From Helicobacteraceae bacterium (lineage in GTDB: Bacteria; Campylobacterota; Campylobacteria; Campylobacterales; SZUA-545): a DNA stretch of 64,000 bases. Location: contig JAITUT010000005.1 in assembly GCA_031286325.1 (NCBI GenBank), positions 1 through 64,000 of the forward strand, in the 5' to 3' direction. The first letter of the stretch is position 1, and every line of letters begins with the position of its first letter. Positions 10,572 to 20,051 of the stretch are shown piece by piece. The notes beneath the pieces are model-generated. The model was given only the letters and a program-made list of their open reading frames with translations, searched no databases and had not been told where the DNA came from. The translations under genes were made by a program, and so were the position numbers.

Positions 10572-11465
10572 TTATATATCTCTCCATAAGGGCTGCGAGA
10601 AATAACGATGCCCGTTATCGCACAGTATTGTGGCGACCCGCGATCCCGCGGGTAATGTTTGCGCCCATTTCATCGCGGCATATACATTCGCGCCGGAGCT
10701 TATTCCCACAAACAACCCTTCTTCCAATGCAAGCCGACGCGCCGTCGCGTAAGCATCCTCCGTTTTAACCGCAATATGCAGATCGGCAACGCTACGGTCA
10801 AATATCTTCGGCTGTATGGTTGAGTCCATGTGTTTCATTCCCTCAAGTCCGTGAAACGGCGAGTCCGGTTGCATAAACGCGACTTGTATAGATGAATCAA
10901 AATCTTTAAGCCGTCTGGAAACGCCCATAAAAGTTCCCGAAGTGCCGGTTCCAGCGACAAAGTGAGTAGGTTTGCACTGCGTATACAATTCAAGCCCGGT
11001 TGTTTCATAATGCGCGCGGGAATTTTCAAAATTGTCGTACTGATTGGGAAAGAAATACAGCTCCGATTCTTTTTGAGCCAACTCCATTACGATACGATAC
11101 GCGCCGTCGGAACCTTCCAGCGGGTCTGTTTCCGTAATTTTCGCGCCGTATGCCCTGATAAGCTTCTTTCTCTCCTCGCTAACGTTTGAGGGCATAAACA
11201 ACCTTACCTGATAGCCCAGCGCGGCGCCAAACATAGCGTACGCAATGCCCGTATTGCCGCTGGTGGAATCCAAAATAATTTTGTCTTTAGTAAGCCGCCC
11301 GCTTTCAATGCCGCGCAGTATCATAGCTTTTGCGGCGCGATCCTTAACGGAGCCGCTGGGGTTGCAATATTCCGCTTTCGCAAATAGAGAAACTCCGCTT
11401 GTGGCGTTGAATATACGGTTAAGTTCAATGACAGGAGTATTGCCGACCAGTTCGAGAATGTTCAT
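10572..11465 (-). CDS. cysM: CysM-like cysteine synthase (PLP)
   Basis: NPSGSVKDRAAKAM, STSGNTGIAYA, GTGTSGT, GISSGANVYA motifs. Confidence 0.9.
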   Translation of the reverse strand: MNILELVGNTPVIELNRIFNATSGVSLFAKAEYCNPSGSVKDRAAKAMILRGIESGRLTKDKIILDSTSGNTGIAYAMFGAALGYQVRLFMPSNVSEERKKLIRAYGAKITETDPLEGSDGAYRIVMELAQKESELYFFPNQYDNFENSRAHYETTGLELYTQCKPTHFVAGTGTSGTFMGVSRRLKDFDSSIQVAFMQPDSPFHGLEGMKHMDSTIQPKIFDRSVADLHIAVKTEDAYATARRLALEEGLFVGISSGANVYAAMKWAQTLPAGSRVATILCDNGHRYFSQPLWRDI

Positions 11466-11562
11466 AATTCTATTTATACCATAGGTTTACTGCGTTCCCA
11501 AGCGTCTTTGGCCGAGCGGCATAATATATAACGCGACGGCAAACAATTAGCGTTTCGTATTT

Positions 11563-12750
11563 TCATTTCCAATCCACGCTTTTTAATCGTTCCAGCGCGT
11601 TGCGCAGCACAATGCGGGGGCAGGCGACATTCATACGCTCAAAGCCCTTGCCGCCTTGTCCGAACGTGTAACCTGCGCTTAGCCATAATTTTCCCCGCTG
11701 GGTCAAAGTTTCGTCCAGTTTTTGAGGGGAAAGCCCCAGTTCGTTGCAATCCAGCCACGCAAGATAGGTTCCTTCCGGTTCAACAAGTTTAATTTTGGGA
11801 ATATGGTCGGAAAGATAGGTTTTGAGAAGCGACATATTTTCGGCGAGATAATCCAAAAGCTGTTTTAGCCATTCGCCGCCGCCCTGATACGCCGCTTTGC
11901 AGGCGGCAAGTCCCATTACCCCCGGCTGACTTAAACCGCAACGCGCGTATTCTTCCTTAAATTTTTCGCGCAAATTTTTATTGGAAATAAAAATATTGGC
12001 GTGCAGCAATCCGGCAAGGTTAAAAGTTTTTGACGGCGATGTGCAGGTAATAGCAATATCCGCAAAATCCTGATTTAAGGCGGCAAACACCAGATGACGG
12101 CGATCAGGGAAAACAAAATCTTCGTGAATTTCATCGGCGATAACTTTAACATTGTGGCGCAGGCATAGTTCGCCCATACGCGTAAGTTCCTCTTTAGTCC
12201 AGACGCGCCCGATCGGATTGTGCGGATTGCACATAATAAACATTTTTGCCCGTTTGATTTTTTCCTCAAAATCCTCAAAATTTATGCCGTAACGCCCGCC
12301 GTTGTACACAAGCTCATTAACCAACAGTTGCCGCTCGGTTTTTCGTACGCACGATTCGAAGGGATAATAAACGGGTTGTTGTATAACGACGCCGTCTCCC
12401 GGCTCTGTTAACGCGCGGACGGCGATGTACAGGGCGTTTACCACTCCAGGCGTAATGGTCAGCCAGTCGCGCTGAACAGTCCAGCTAAAACGTTCTTCAA
12501 ACCATTTTTGCGCAACGTCAAAATAGTTCTCGTCTGGTTCGGAGTAGCCAAAAATTCCGTGTTCGGCGCGGCGGATAAGCGCGTCCTGAACGCAGGGCGG
12601 CGCGGCAAAATCCATATCGGCGACCCACAAGGGCAGTACGTCCGCTGGTTTTCCGCGCCATAAAGGCTCGTGCTTAATACTGCAGGAATTACTTCTATCT
12701 ATTACGCGATCAAAATCATATTGCATACAATTACCCAAACGACTGTTCAA
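11563..12750 (-). CDS. malY: MalY/PatB-type cystathionine beta-lyase, PLP aminotransferase fold
   Basis: PLWVADMDFAAPP, NPHNPIGRVWT, TSPSKTFNLAGL lysine motif; ORF start may be 12726 (MQYDFD). Confidence 0.88.
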   Translation of the reverse strand: MNSRLGNCMQYDFDRVIDRSNSCSIKHEPLWRGKPADVLPLWVADMDFAAPPCVQDALIRRAEHGIFGYSEPDENYFDVAQKWFEERFSWTVQRDWLTITPGVVNALYIAVRALTEPGDGVVIQQPVYYPFESCVRKTERQLLVNELVYNGGRYGINFEDFEEKIKRAKMFIMCNPHNPIGRVWTKEELTRMGELCLRHNVKVIADEIHEDFVFPDRRHLVFAALNQDFADIAITCTSPSKTFNLAGLLHANIFISNKNLREKFKEEYARCGLSQPGVMGLAACKAAYQGGGEWLKQLLDYLAENMSLLKTYLSDHIPKIKLVEPEGTYLAWLDCNELGLSPQKLDETLTQRGKLWLSAGYTFGQGGKGFERMNVACPRIVLRNALERLKSVDWK

Positions 12751-13858
12751 GATCGGCGATCAAGTCGTCCGGCGATTCCAGCCCGACGGAGAGGCGCAGT
12801 AAACAATCGTCTATGCCCCGCGCCGTCCGTTCGCTTTCAGGAATGTCGGCGTGGGTTTGCAGCGACGGGTAGGTTATCAGGCTTTCAACGCCGCCTAGAC
12901 TTTCGGCGTATTTAATAATTTTTACGCTTTCTAGTATGCGTACCGCCGTCCGCCCGTCGCGTACGGAAAAAGAAATCATACCGCCAAAACCGCTTGTTTG
13001 ACGGCGGGATACTTCGTAATCGGGGTGTTCCGTCAACCCAGGGTAATACGCTTTTTTTACCGCGCTTTGCTTCAAAAGCCAGCGCGCAATTTTCAGGGCG
13101 GTCTCCTGCTGGCGTTCCATACGGACGGCGAGCGTTTTGATTCCGCGGATAATCAAAAAAGCGTCAAAAGGCGAAAGACAGCCGCCGGTTGTTTTAGCGA
13201 TAAACCTTAATTTTTCCGCAAGGTCGTCATTTTTTACGACCAACAGCCCCGCCAAAGCGTCATTGTGCCCGCCCAAATATTTTGTCGCGCTGTGCAGGAT
13301 AATATCGGCTCCATATTCAAACGGTCTTTGAAAATACGGCGTAAGAAATGTGTTGTCAACTATAAGCAGCGCGTTGTTTTTATGCGCGATGGCGGCAGCC
13401 GCCGCAATGTCCGTTACGCGCATCATAGGATTGGACGGCGTTTCAATAAATACGGCTTTTGCGGCGGGCGTTATTTTCTTTTCTATGTCTTGTAACAGGG
13501 CGGCATACGAAAAGCTGACGCCGTTTTTCTCGGATATGTGCGAAAAAAGACGAAAAGTTCCGCCCTAAAGGTCGTCGGAAGCGATAATATGATCGCCGGG
13601 TGAAAACAGTTCCATAAGAGCCGAAACCGCCGCCATACCAGAGGAAAACGCTACGGCGGAGCTACCCCCTTCCAGCGCGGCAATGGTCTCTTCCAAATGC
13701 ACGTTGGTAGGGTTGAGTGATCGGGAGTAATCAAAACCTGTACTCTGTCCCACGCCCGGATGGGCAAATGTAGCCGAAGTAAATATCGGAACGGCAATTG
13801 CCCCGGTAGAGTCAAACTTTTTTTCGCAACCGTGTATGCAGATTGTACTTATATCCAT
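12731..13858 (-). pseudogene. metB: cystathionine gamma-synthase/lyase family PLP enzyme interrupted by one in-frame TAG at 13565-13567
   Basis: ORFs 13565-13858 and 12731-13426 lie in the same frame; joined reading ...GDHIIASDDL*GGTFRLFSHISEKNG...VFIETPSNPMMRVTD...HSATKYLGGH. Confidence 0.85.
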
Positions 13859-13866
13859 TTTGCGCC

Positions 13867-14817
13867 CTAAATCTCATAATACCAAAAATCAAGTTGATCC
13901 AATTCTATGTGGGCGGAAATGTTGCCGCTGCTTTTGAACTGCAATTCTGGATTCTTGACGCTAACGCGGGTGTTTTCAGGAACCGAGCGTATTACAAAAG
14001 CGTTTCCGCCGATCACCACTCCCTCGCCTATAATTGTGTCTCCTCCCAAAATGCTTGCGCCTGAGTATATCGTAACATTGTCGCTTATGGTCGGATGACG
14101 TTTAACGCCTTTTATGGTCTGACCCCCTTTAGTGGACAATGCGCCCAGCGTTACCCCCTGATACAATTTTACATTGTCTCCTATAACGGCGGTCTCGCCT
14201 ATAACAGTACCCGTACCGTGGTCTATAAAAAAGTATTTTCCAATCGCCGCGCCCGGATGAATGTCTATTCCCGTAAGGCTGTGCGCGTATTCGCTCATAA
14301 TTCGGGGTATTAGCGGCACGGAGAGCAGATACAATTCGTGCGCTATCCTGTAAACCATTGTGGCGTAAACGCCGGGATACGATATGACGATTTCCGCCTT
14401 GCTGTAGGCGGCGGGATCGCCTGAATACGCCGCTTCAATATCTTTTTCCAGAAAATCTTTGATAAGCGGAATTTTAAGGATAAATCGGCGCGTTATTTCC
14501 CACGCCGTTTTGTCAATTTCGCTCTGTTCGGCGTCTTTGTATCTTATGTCGTAACGCAGAGCCAACCGCGCCTGCGCCGCTAGATCGTGCGAAACTTCTT
14601 CCAGCATAAGGTTGAGTTTATTCTTTACCGAGCCGCGGACTCCGAAAGAATCGGTGATTAAAATACTTTCAAAAATTCCCGGAAACAGCAGATGCTGCAG
14701 TTTGCCGATTATGTCGACTATGACCGATTTTATCGGCTGTTTGGCGGTGTCGCGCTTTTTTTGAAAATCATTGAGTAATTCGGCGGCAATTTGTTCAATT
14801 TCCTGATCTATTTCCAT
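13867..14817 (-). CDS. epsC: serine O-acetyltransferase (EpsC/CysE family)
   Basis: Left-handed beta-helix SAT motifs GIDIHPGAAIGKYFFIDHGTGTVIGETAVIGDNVKLYQGVTLG. Confidence 0.92.
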   Translation of the reverse strand: MEIDQEIEQIAAELLNDFQKKRDTAKQPIKSVIVDIIGKLQHLLFPGIFESILITDSFGVRGSVKNKLNLMLEEVSHDLAAQARLALRYDIRYKDAEQSEIDKTAWEITRRFILKIPLIKDFLEKDIEAAYSGDPAAYSKAEIVISYPGVYATMVYRIAHELYLLSVPLIPRIMSEYAHSLTGIDIHPGAAIGKYFFIDHGTGTVIGETAVIGDNVKLYQGVTLGALSTKGGQTIKGVKRHPTISDNVTIYSGASILGGDTIIGEGVVIGGNAFVIRSVPENTRVSVKNPELQFKSSGNISAHIELDQLDFWYYEI

Positions 14818-14955
14818 ATTAACTCCTCAAATCTATCCCCGCAATTTCACACAAAAACGCAAAGGAAAAGAAGAACGCGGAGAAAAGGGAAAAGACAATT
14901 CCCTCATTTCCACTTTGCGATCTTTCGAAGCTTTGCGTTTTTGCGTGAGTTTTTC

Positions 14956-16401
14956 TCAAACAAGTTCTTTCACCGCGCTTACCAGCTTGTCAATTTCTTC
15001 CGCAGTGTTGTAAAACGCTATTGTCGGGCGTACGGTCGCTTCCAGCCCGAAGCGGCGTAAAATCGGCTGGGCGCAGTGATGTCCGGCGCGCACGGCAATG
15101 CCGCGGCTGGCAAGATGTTTGCCGACTTGCTCAATGCTTGCGTTATCCAGCACAAAGGACAACGCGCTCGCTTTTTCCGCCGCCGTACCTATAAGGCGCA
15201 ATCCGTTTATACGCTTTAGTTCGCTAGCCGCGTAATTAAGCAACTCGTGTTCGTACGCGCTGATGTTGGCGATCCCAATGCCGCTCACATAATCCAGCGC
15301 CGCGCCCAAACCCACGGCGTCGGCAATGTTGCCGGTTCCCGCTTCAAACTTGGACGGCGCGGGATTGTAGATCGTGCGCTCAAAGGTAACGTCCTTTATC
15401 ATATTGCCGCCGCCCTGATACGGCTTTGCCTCTTCAAAAACGTCCGCTTTTCCATACAACGCGCCAATGCCCGTAGGACCAAAAATTTTGTGCCCTGAAA
15501 ACACAAAAAAATCCGCGTCCAATTCGCTGACATTTAAGGGGGTATGAGCGACCGACTGCGCTCCGTCAATCAAGATTCGCGCTCCGTTTGCATGGGCGAT
15601 CTGAATCATTTCGCGAACGGGGGTAATTGTCCCCAAAGCGTTGGAAACGTGCGTTGCCGAAACAAATTTTGTACGGCGGCAGAAAAGCCGCGCGTATTCG
15701 GACAAAATAATCTGGCCGGTATCGTCAACAGGGGCGACTTTTATCAACGCGCCGGTTTCCTGCGCTATCATTTGCCACGGAACAATGTTGGCGTGGTGTT
15801 CAAGGTGGGTCAGTATGATTTCATCACCCGGGGAAAGAAGCTGTTTTACATAACCCTGCGCCGCAAGGTTAATGCCTTCCGTTGTCCCGCGCACAAAAAC
15901 GATATTGTCTTTTGACGGCGCGCCCAGAAATTTCGCGATTGTTTCCCGCGCCGCTTCGTAAGCGTCGGTGGCGCGGGCGGCAAGTTCGTGCGCCCCGCGG
16001 TGGACGTTTGAATTTTCGTGTCGGTAAAAATGCGAAACGCGATCTATCACTGCGTTTGGCTTTTGCGTAGTCGCGCCGTTGTCAAGCCAGACAAGGGGTT
16101 TTCCGCCCGCGACCTTTTCATTCAGAATGGGAAAATCCCGCCGTATGCGGTTTACGTCAAAGCCGCCCGCGCCCAAAGGGGAATTTTTATAAAACGTCTC
16201 TTCGGAAGCCGTAACGGCGGGCGCGTCTTTATAAGACGCGACGACGGGAGCATACGCGGGCGCAACTCCTTTAGCTTCTTTTTCCTGCAATTCTGGAAAA
16301 TAGGGTAACGCCCACCGTTCAAGCTCTTGCGAATCGGGCAGCCCGTAATCGTCAGGCGTGCTCTCAACAAGAGCGTAGGGCGAAGTTTCAAGAGTAATCA
16401 T
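14956..16401 (-). CDS. SufS-type cysteine desulfurase with about 80-aa N-terminal extension, putative encapsulin cargo
   Basis: LDNGATTQKPNAVIDRV, SGHKIFGPTGIG, RAGHHCAQP active-site motifs; extension rich in Ala/Pro; ATG at 16401 overlaps the encapsulin 3' end. Confidence 0.92.
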   Translation of the reverse strand: MITLETSPYALVESTPDDYGLPDSQELERWALPYFPELQEKEAKGVAPAYAPVVASYKDAPAVTASEETFYKNSPLGAGGFDVNRIRRDFPILNEKVAGGKPLVWLDNGATTQKPNAVIDRVSHFYRHENSNVHRGAHELAARATDAYEAARETIAKFLGAPSKDNIVFVRGTTEGINLAAQGYVKQLLSPGDEIILTHLEHHANIVPWQMIAQETGALIKVAPVDDTGQIILSEYARLFCRRTKFVSATHVSNALGTITPVREMIQIAHANGARILIDGAQSVAHTPLNVSELDADFFVFSGHKIFGPTGIGALYGKADVFEEAKPYQGGGNMIKDVTFERTIYNPAPSKFEAGTGNIADAVGLGAALDYVSGIGIANISAYEHELLNYAASELKRINGLRLIGTAAEKASALSFVLDNASIEQVGKHLASRGIAVRAGHHCAQPILRRFGLEATVRPTIAFYNTAEEIDKLVSAVKELV

Positions 16402-17335
16402 AATAATTACCCACTTCCACATCTTCAAGAACGGCTATTGCGTCCTCTGAAAGAATTGCGGCTGAGCAATACAGCGACAAAAGATACGAGGCAAGCCCTT
16501 TATTATCCACCCCCCTGAAACGCACGGAAAGCCCCCTGCCTTGTTCATTCTGCAGACCGCTTTGGTACAAACCGACAACCCCGCGCTGCGCCTCGCCGGT
16601 GCGCACCAGCAGGATATTAGTTTTGCCGGTTTTGCTATTGGGATTTTTCAAGCCGTCTACAAACAGTTTGTTCGTAGGCACAATGGGAATACCGCGCCAC
16701 AGAATAAACGTGCCGCCAAAAATTGAGGCGGTAACGGGAGGAACGCCCCTGCGCGTACATTCCCGCTGAAAAGCGGCGACGGCTCTGGGGTGCGCCAGAA
16801 AAAATCCCGGCTCTTTCCACACTTTGGAAATTAGTTCGTCCAGATCGTCAGGCATTGGAGAACCCGCTTTGTTTCCGGGTCTTATGCGCTGGCTGTCGGA
16901 GACATTTTTCAACAAGCCGTAATCGTCGTTATTGATAATTTGGCTCTCCTGCCGCTCGCGCAAACTCTCGATCGCCAGATGCAACTGCTCTTTTGTCTGA
17001 TCGTACGGCGAAGAATATACGTCTTGTACTACGGTGTCCACATTGATAATCGCGGAGATCGAGTTAAGCGTGTATTCACGTGGTTTTTGCTGATATTGTA
17101 TATAGCCTTCGGGAATTTCGGGTTTCTTTTTTTCCGACGAGCATAAAACGTCAAGCGGCGTTTCTCCCTCGACTACTTTATTGACGCGGTAAGTACCCGC
17201 CTCAAGCCCTTTAAATTCCAGAAAGCGCGTCAGCCAGCGCGGGGTAATCGCGCCGAATTGCGGCGGGGTTTTGGTAATGTCCGCCAGTTGGTGCGCTTGC
17301 GCTCTATTCAGCGCGTTCAGTTCGCTTGTCGCCAT
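16388..17335 (-). CDS. srpI: Family 2A encapsulin shell protein (SrpI-like)
   Basis: ITPRWLTRFLEFKGLEAGTYRVNKVV, KPREYTLNSISAIINVDTVVQDVYSSPYDQ, SKVWKEPGFFLAHPRAVAAFQRECTRRGVPPVT, LLVRTGEAQRGVVGLYQSGLQNEQGRGLSVRF; start at ATG 17335 with AGGAG RBS. Confidence 0.93.
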   Translation of the reverse strand: MATSELNALNRAQAHQLADITKTPPQFGAITPRWLTRFLEFKGLEAGTYRVNKVVEGETPLDVLCSSEKKKPEIPEGYIQYQQKPREYTLNSISAIINVDTVVQDVYSSPYDQTKEQLHLAIESLRERQESQIINNDDYGLLKNVSDSQRIRPGNKAGSPMPDDLDELISKVWKEPGFFLAHPRAVAAFQRECTRRGVPPVTASIFGGTFILWRGIPIVPTNKLFVDGLKNPNSKTGKTNILLVRTGEAQRGVVGLYQSGLQNEQGRGLSVRFRGVDNKGLASYLLSLYCSAAILSEDAIAVLEDVEVGNYYDYS

Positions 17336-17402
17336 AAATTCTCCTTGTTTTAATGTTGTTCTACACGAGCGTACCATTTAGGTACGATGTTTGCGAACAA
17401 TG

Positions 17403-18323
17403 TCATTCTTCCCACAGCCACGTTGACAGATACCGCTCGCCGGTATCCGGCAATACGGCTACTATGGTCTTGCCGTTATTCTCCGGTCTCTTGGCGATCG
17501 CGAGCGCCGCTTCAAGAACGGAACCGGACGAAATCCCCACGAGGACGCCTTCTTCTTTCGCAAGACGACGCGCCGCGGTTCCCGCTTTTACTTCGTCGGT
17601 CTGGTAAATTTCGTCAATGATCGCCGAATCATACACCTGCGGCTTAAAACCCGCGCCAATACCCTGAATTTTATGCGGTCCCGGTTGTCCGCCCGAAAGA
17701 ACGGCGGATCCGCTGGGTTCAACGGCGACTATCTTAACGCCGGGCTTTTTGGATTTCAGGAATTTTCCCGCTCCGGTTACAGTTCCGCCTGTTCCCACTC
17801 CGCCGACTACAATATCAACCTTGCCGTCCGTATCGTTCCAGATTTCCGGACCGGTGGTTTTTTCGTGTACCAACGGGTTGGCGGGGTTGTTGAACTGCTG
17901 TGGAACGAACGAATCGGGCGTCTCTGCGGCTAGTTCTTCCGCCTTTGCGATCGCCCCTTTCATACCTTTTGCTCCTTCGGTAAGCACGAGCTCGGCTCCT
18001 AACGCCTTGAGCAGTTTGCGCCGCTCGATACTCATTGTCTCCGGCATAGTCAAAATTATCCTGTAACCCTTGACCGCCGCCACAAAAGCCAGCCCTATGC
18101 CTGTGTTTCCGCTGGTCGGCTCGATAATAACCGTTCCTTTCTTGATTTTGCCCTCTTTTTCGGCGGACTCAATCATTGCAAGCGCAATACGGTCTTTGAC
18201 GCTGTGCAGGGGGTTAAAGCTCTCTAGCTTGACATATACCGTCGCCCCGCCTTCGTTGAGCTTGTTGATCTTCACCAGCGGCGTATTCCCGATAAGATCG
18301 GTAATCTTCTCCACTCTTGCCAC
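17403..18323 (-). CDS. cysK: cysteine synthase A
   Basis: [60 protein letters not shown]. Confidence 0.95.
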   Translation of the reverse strand: MARVEKITDLIGNTPLVKINKLNEGGATVYVKLESFNPLHSVKDRIALAMIESAEKEGKIKKGTVIIEPTSGNTGIGLAFVAAVKGYRIILTMPETMSIERRKLLKALGAELVLTEGAKGMKGAIAKAEELAAETPDSFVPQQFNNPANPLVHEKTTGPEIWNDTDGKVDIVVGGVGTGGTVTGAGKFLKSKKPGVKIVAVEPSGSAVLSGGQPGPHKIQGIGAGFKPQVYDSAIIDEIYQTDEVKAGTAARRLAKEEGVLVGISSGSVLEAALAIAKRPENNGKTIVAVLPDTGERYLSTWLWEE

Positions 18324-18346
18324 AGACTCCTCCTCTACATTAAAGT

Positions 18347-18370
18347 CTAGTAATCCAATAGGATTACTAG
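18347..18370 (-). promoter_or_regulatory. perfect inverted repeat CTAGTAATCC-TATT-GGATTACTAG in cysK-encapsulin operon leader
   Basis: 10/10 bp arms with 4-nt spacer, between candidate TTGACA (18403-18398) and the cysK start. Confidence 0.8.
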
Positions 18371-18416
18371 GGATATATTGCCATATAATGCCGGATTTGT
18401 CAAGAGGAATTTAATA

Positions 18417-18990
18417 TTTCTTTCGGCGCAGCCAGCCGATCGCGGGTTGCGAGAAACCCTAAAGCTACCCGACATAATAAACTCCTACGATAAAAATCAA
18501 CTCATAAGCATATTAAGAAGAAACTTAAAAGAAAAGACAAAATCGGCGGCAATTTCGCAAAATCAGGAAGTTGTTGTTTAGGCGGTAGTTAAGATTTTAA
18601 GATCGTAAGATCGCGGATCGCAATAACGAAGAACGAGGCGATCGCCGTTTGGAATTACGATTGTTTGCGATCGCGGAGGCGTTCAGATTGCAAGAACGCG
18701 GATCGTAATTCAAAAAGAGGTTGTAGGCTTTTTGCCGTTAAGGTTTTACGATCGCGGTTTGCAGCAACGAAAGACGAGGCGATCGCGGTTTGAAATTACA
18801 ATCGTCTGCGATCGCGAATGCGCTCGGATCGCGAGATCGCTGTTTGAAATTACGATCGTTTGCGATCGCGGAGGTGTTTTAGATCGCGAGATCGCGGCTT
18901 TCGACGGAACGATAAAAGATTGCCGTTGCAAGCCTCCGCGCTTTGCAGTCGTCCGTTACGCTGCCGACCAAGCGCGGCGCCGCTAAGCTA
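18417..18990 (+). repeat. composite intergenic repeat, copy B, with extra internal units of about 52 bp
   Basis: Head and tail match copy A; internal repeats of GATCGCGGTTTGAAATTACGATCGTTTGCGATCGCGGAGGCGTTCGGATCGC. Confidence 0.8.
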
Positions 18991-18998
18991 ACTGTAAT

Positions 18999-19319
18999 TT
19001 ATAATTTAAAATATTGACCAATACATTTTGAATAAAGCTCTATAAACAAAAATATACTTAACGGCGAAGCAAGCGCCAAATAAATTATTGTGGCTTTTTT
19101 CTCTTTTTTTATTATTCCTCTTTTCTTGAACCATATTATTATTATGGAGAATAATGTTAATATAGAAATTAAGAAAGCATATATCGCAAATCCAAAGTTT
19201 ATATCATATTCTTCAAATTTTGCTATTATCATAAGCAACCATATTATAATTGTCGCGCCGATTACAAGTATTCTATAAATCATACTGACATTCATAGAAT
19301 TATTTATAGGCAATGACAT
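18999..19319 (-). CDS. small hypothetical membrane protein
   Basis: 106 aa ORF with three hydrophobic segments, AT-rich island. Confidence 0.5.
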   Translation of the reverse strand: MSLPINNSMNVSMIYRILVIGATIIIWLLMIIAKFEEYDINFGFAIYAFLISILTLFSIIIIWFKKRGIIKKEKKATIIYLALASPLSIFLFIELYSKCIGQYFKL

Positions 19320-19337
19320 AGGATCGCAATAACGCCC

Positions 19338-19901
19338 CTAGCTTTTCAAAATTCTCGGCAAAGTAATGCCCGTCTGCGCTTGGTATTTGCCGCGCCGCGT
19401 TTTGTAGGTAATCTCGCACGGCGAATCGCCCTCCAAAAATATCACTTGCGCGATCCCCTCGTTGGCGTAAATTTTCGCCGGCAACGGCGTCGTGTTGGAA
19501 ATCTCAATCGTAATATGCCCCTCAAACTCAGGCTCAAAGGGGGTAACATTCACGATGATCCCGCACCGCGCGTAAGTGCTTTTGCCGAGGCAAATCGCCA
19601 GCACATTAGGCGGCATTTTGAAATACTCGATCGTCCGAGCGAGGGCGAATGAGTTCGGCGGCACGATACAAATCTCGCCCTTGAAATCCACAACATTCGC
19701 CGTATCAAAACGTTTAGGATCGACGACGGTCGCGTTGATGTTCGTAAAAATTTTAAACTCGTCGCTTACGCGAATGTCGTAGCCGTAACTGCTAAGCCCG
19801 TAGCTAACAATCCCCTCGCCCTCCAAGCGATCCACAAAGGGCGCGATCATCTCGCGCGCGAGCGACATTTCGCGAATCCAGCGATCTTCTTTAAGCCCCA
19901 T
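19338..19901 (-). CDS. dcd: dCTP deaminase
   Basis: [87 protein letters not shown]. Confidence 0.95.
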   Translation of the reverse strand: MGLKEDRWIREMSLAREMIAPFVDRLEGEGIVSYGLSSYGYDIRVSDEFKIFTNINATVVDPKRFDTANVVDFKGEICIVPPNSFALARTIEYFKMPPNVLAICLGKSTYARCGIIVNVTPFEPEFEGHITIEISNTTPLPAKIYANEGIAQVIFLEGDSPCEITYKTRRGKYQAQTGITLPRILKS

Positions 19902-20051
19902 TAAAAGCCTTTGCGAAATTTTTCGTGATTATACTTATCGCAATATAATCGCACCCAAAACGCGGCGCGATCAAACTTAAAGGAGAGCGCGCGAAACAAG
20001 CAAGATCGGGCGTCGCGGCGCGAATAATCCGCGCATAGTATAATCGCGCCT

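Noticed and set aside
13565-13567. Selenocysteine or pyrrolysine recoding in the interrupted cystathionine synthase
   Set aside because: The codon is TAG, not TGA, at a Tyr position; no Pyl genes seen and TAG terminates other genes. Simple mutation or error is more likely.
18600-18960. CRISPR array
   Set aside because: Units of about 52 bp are degenerate with no repeat/spacer alternation and no cas genes; better explained as GATCGC minisatellite units.
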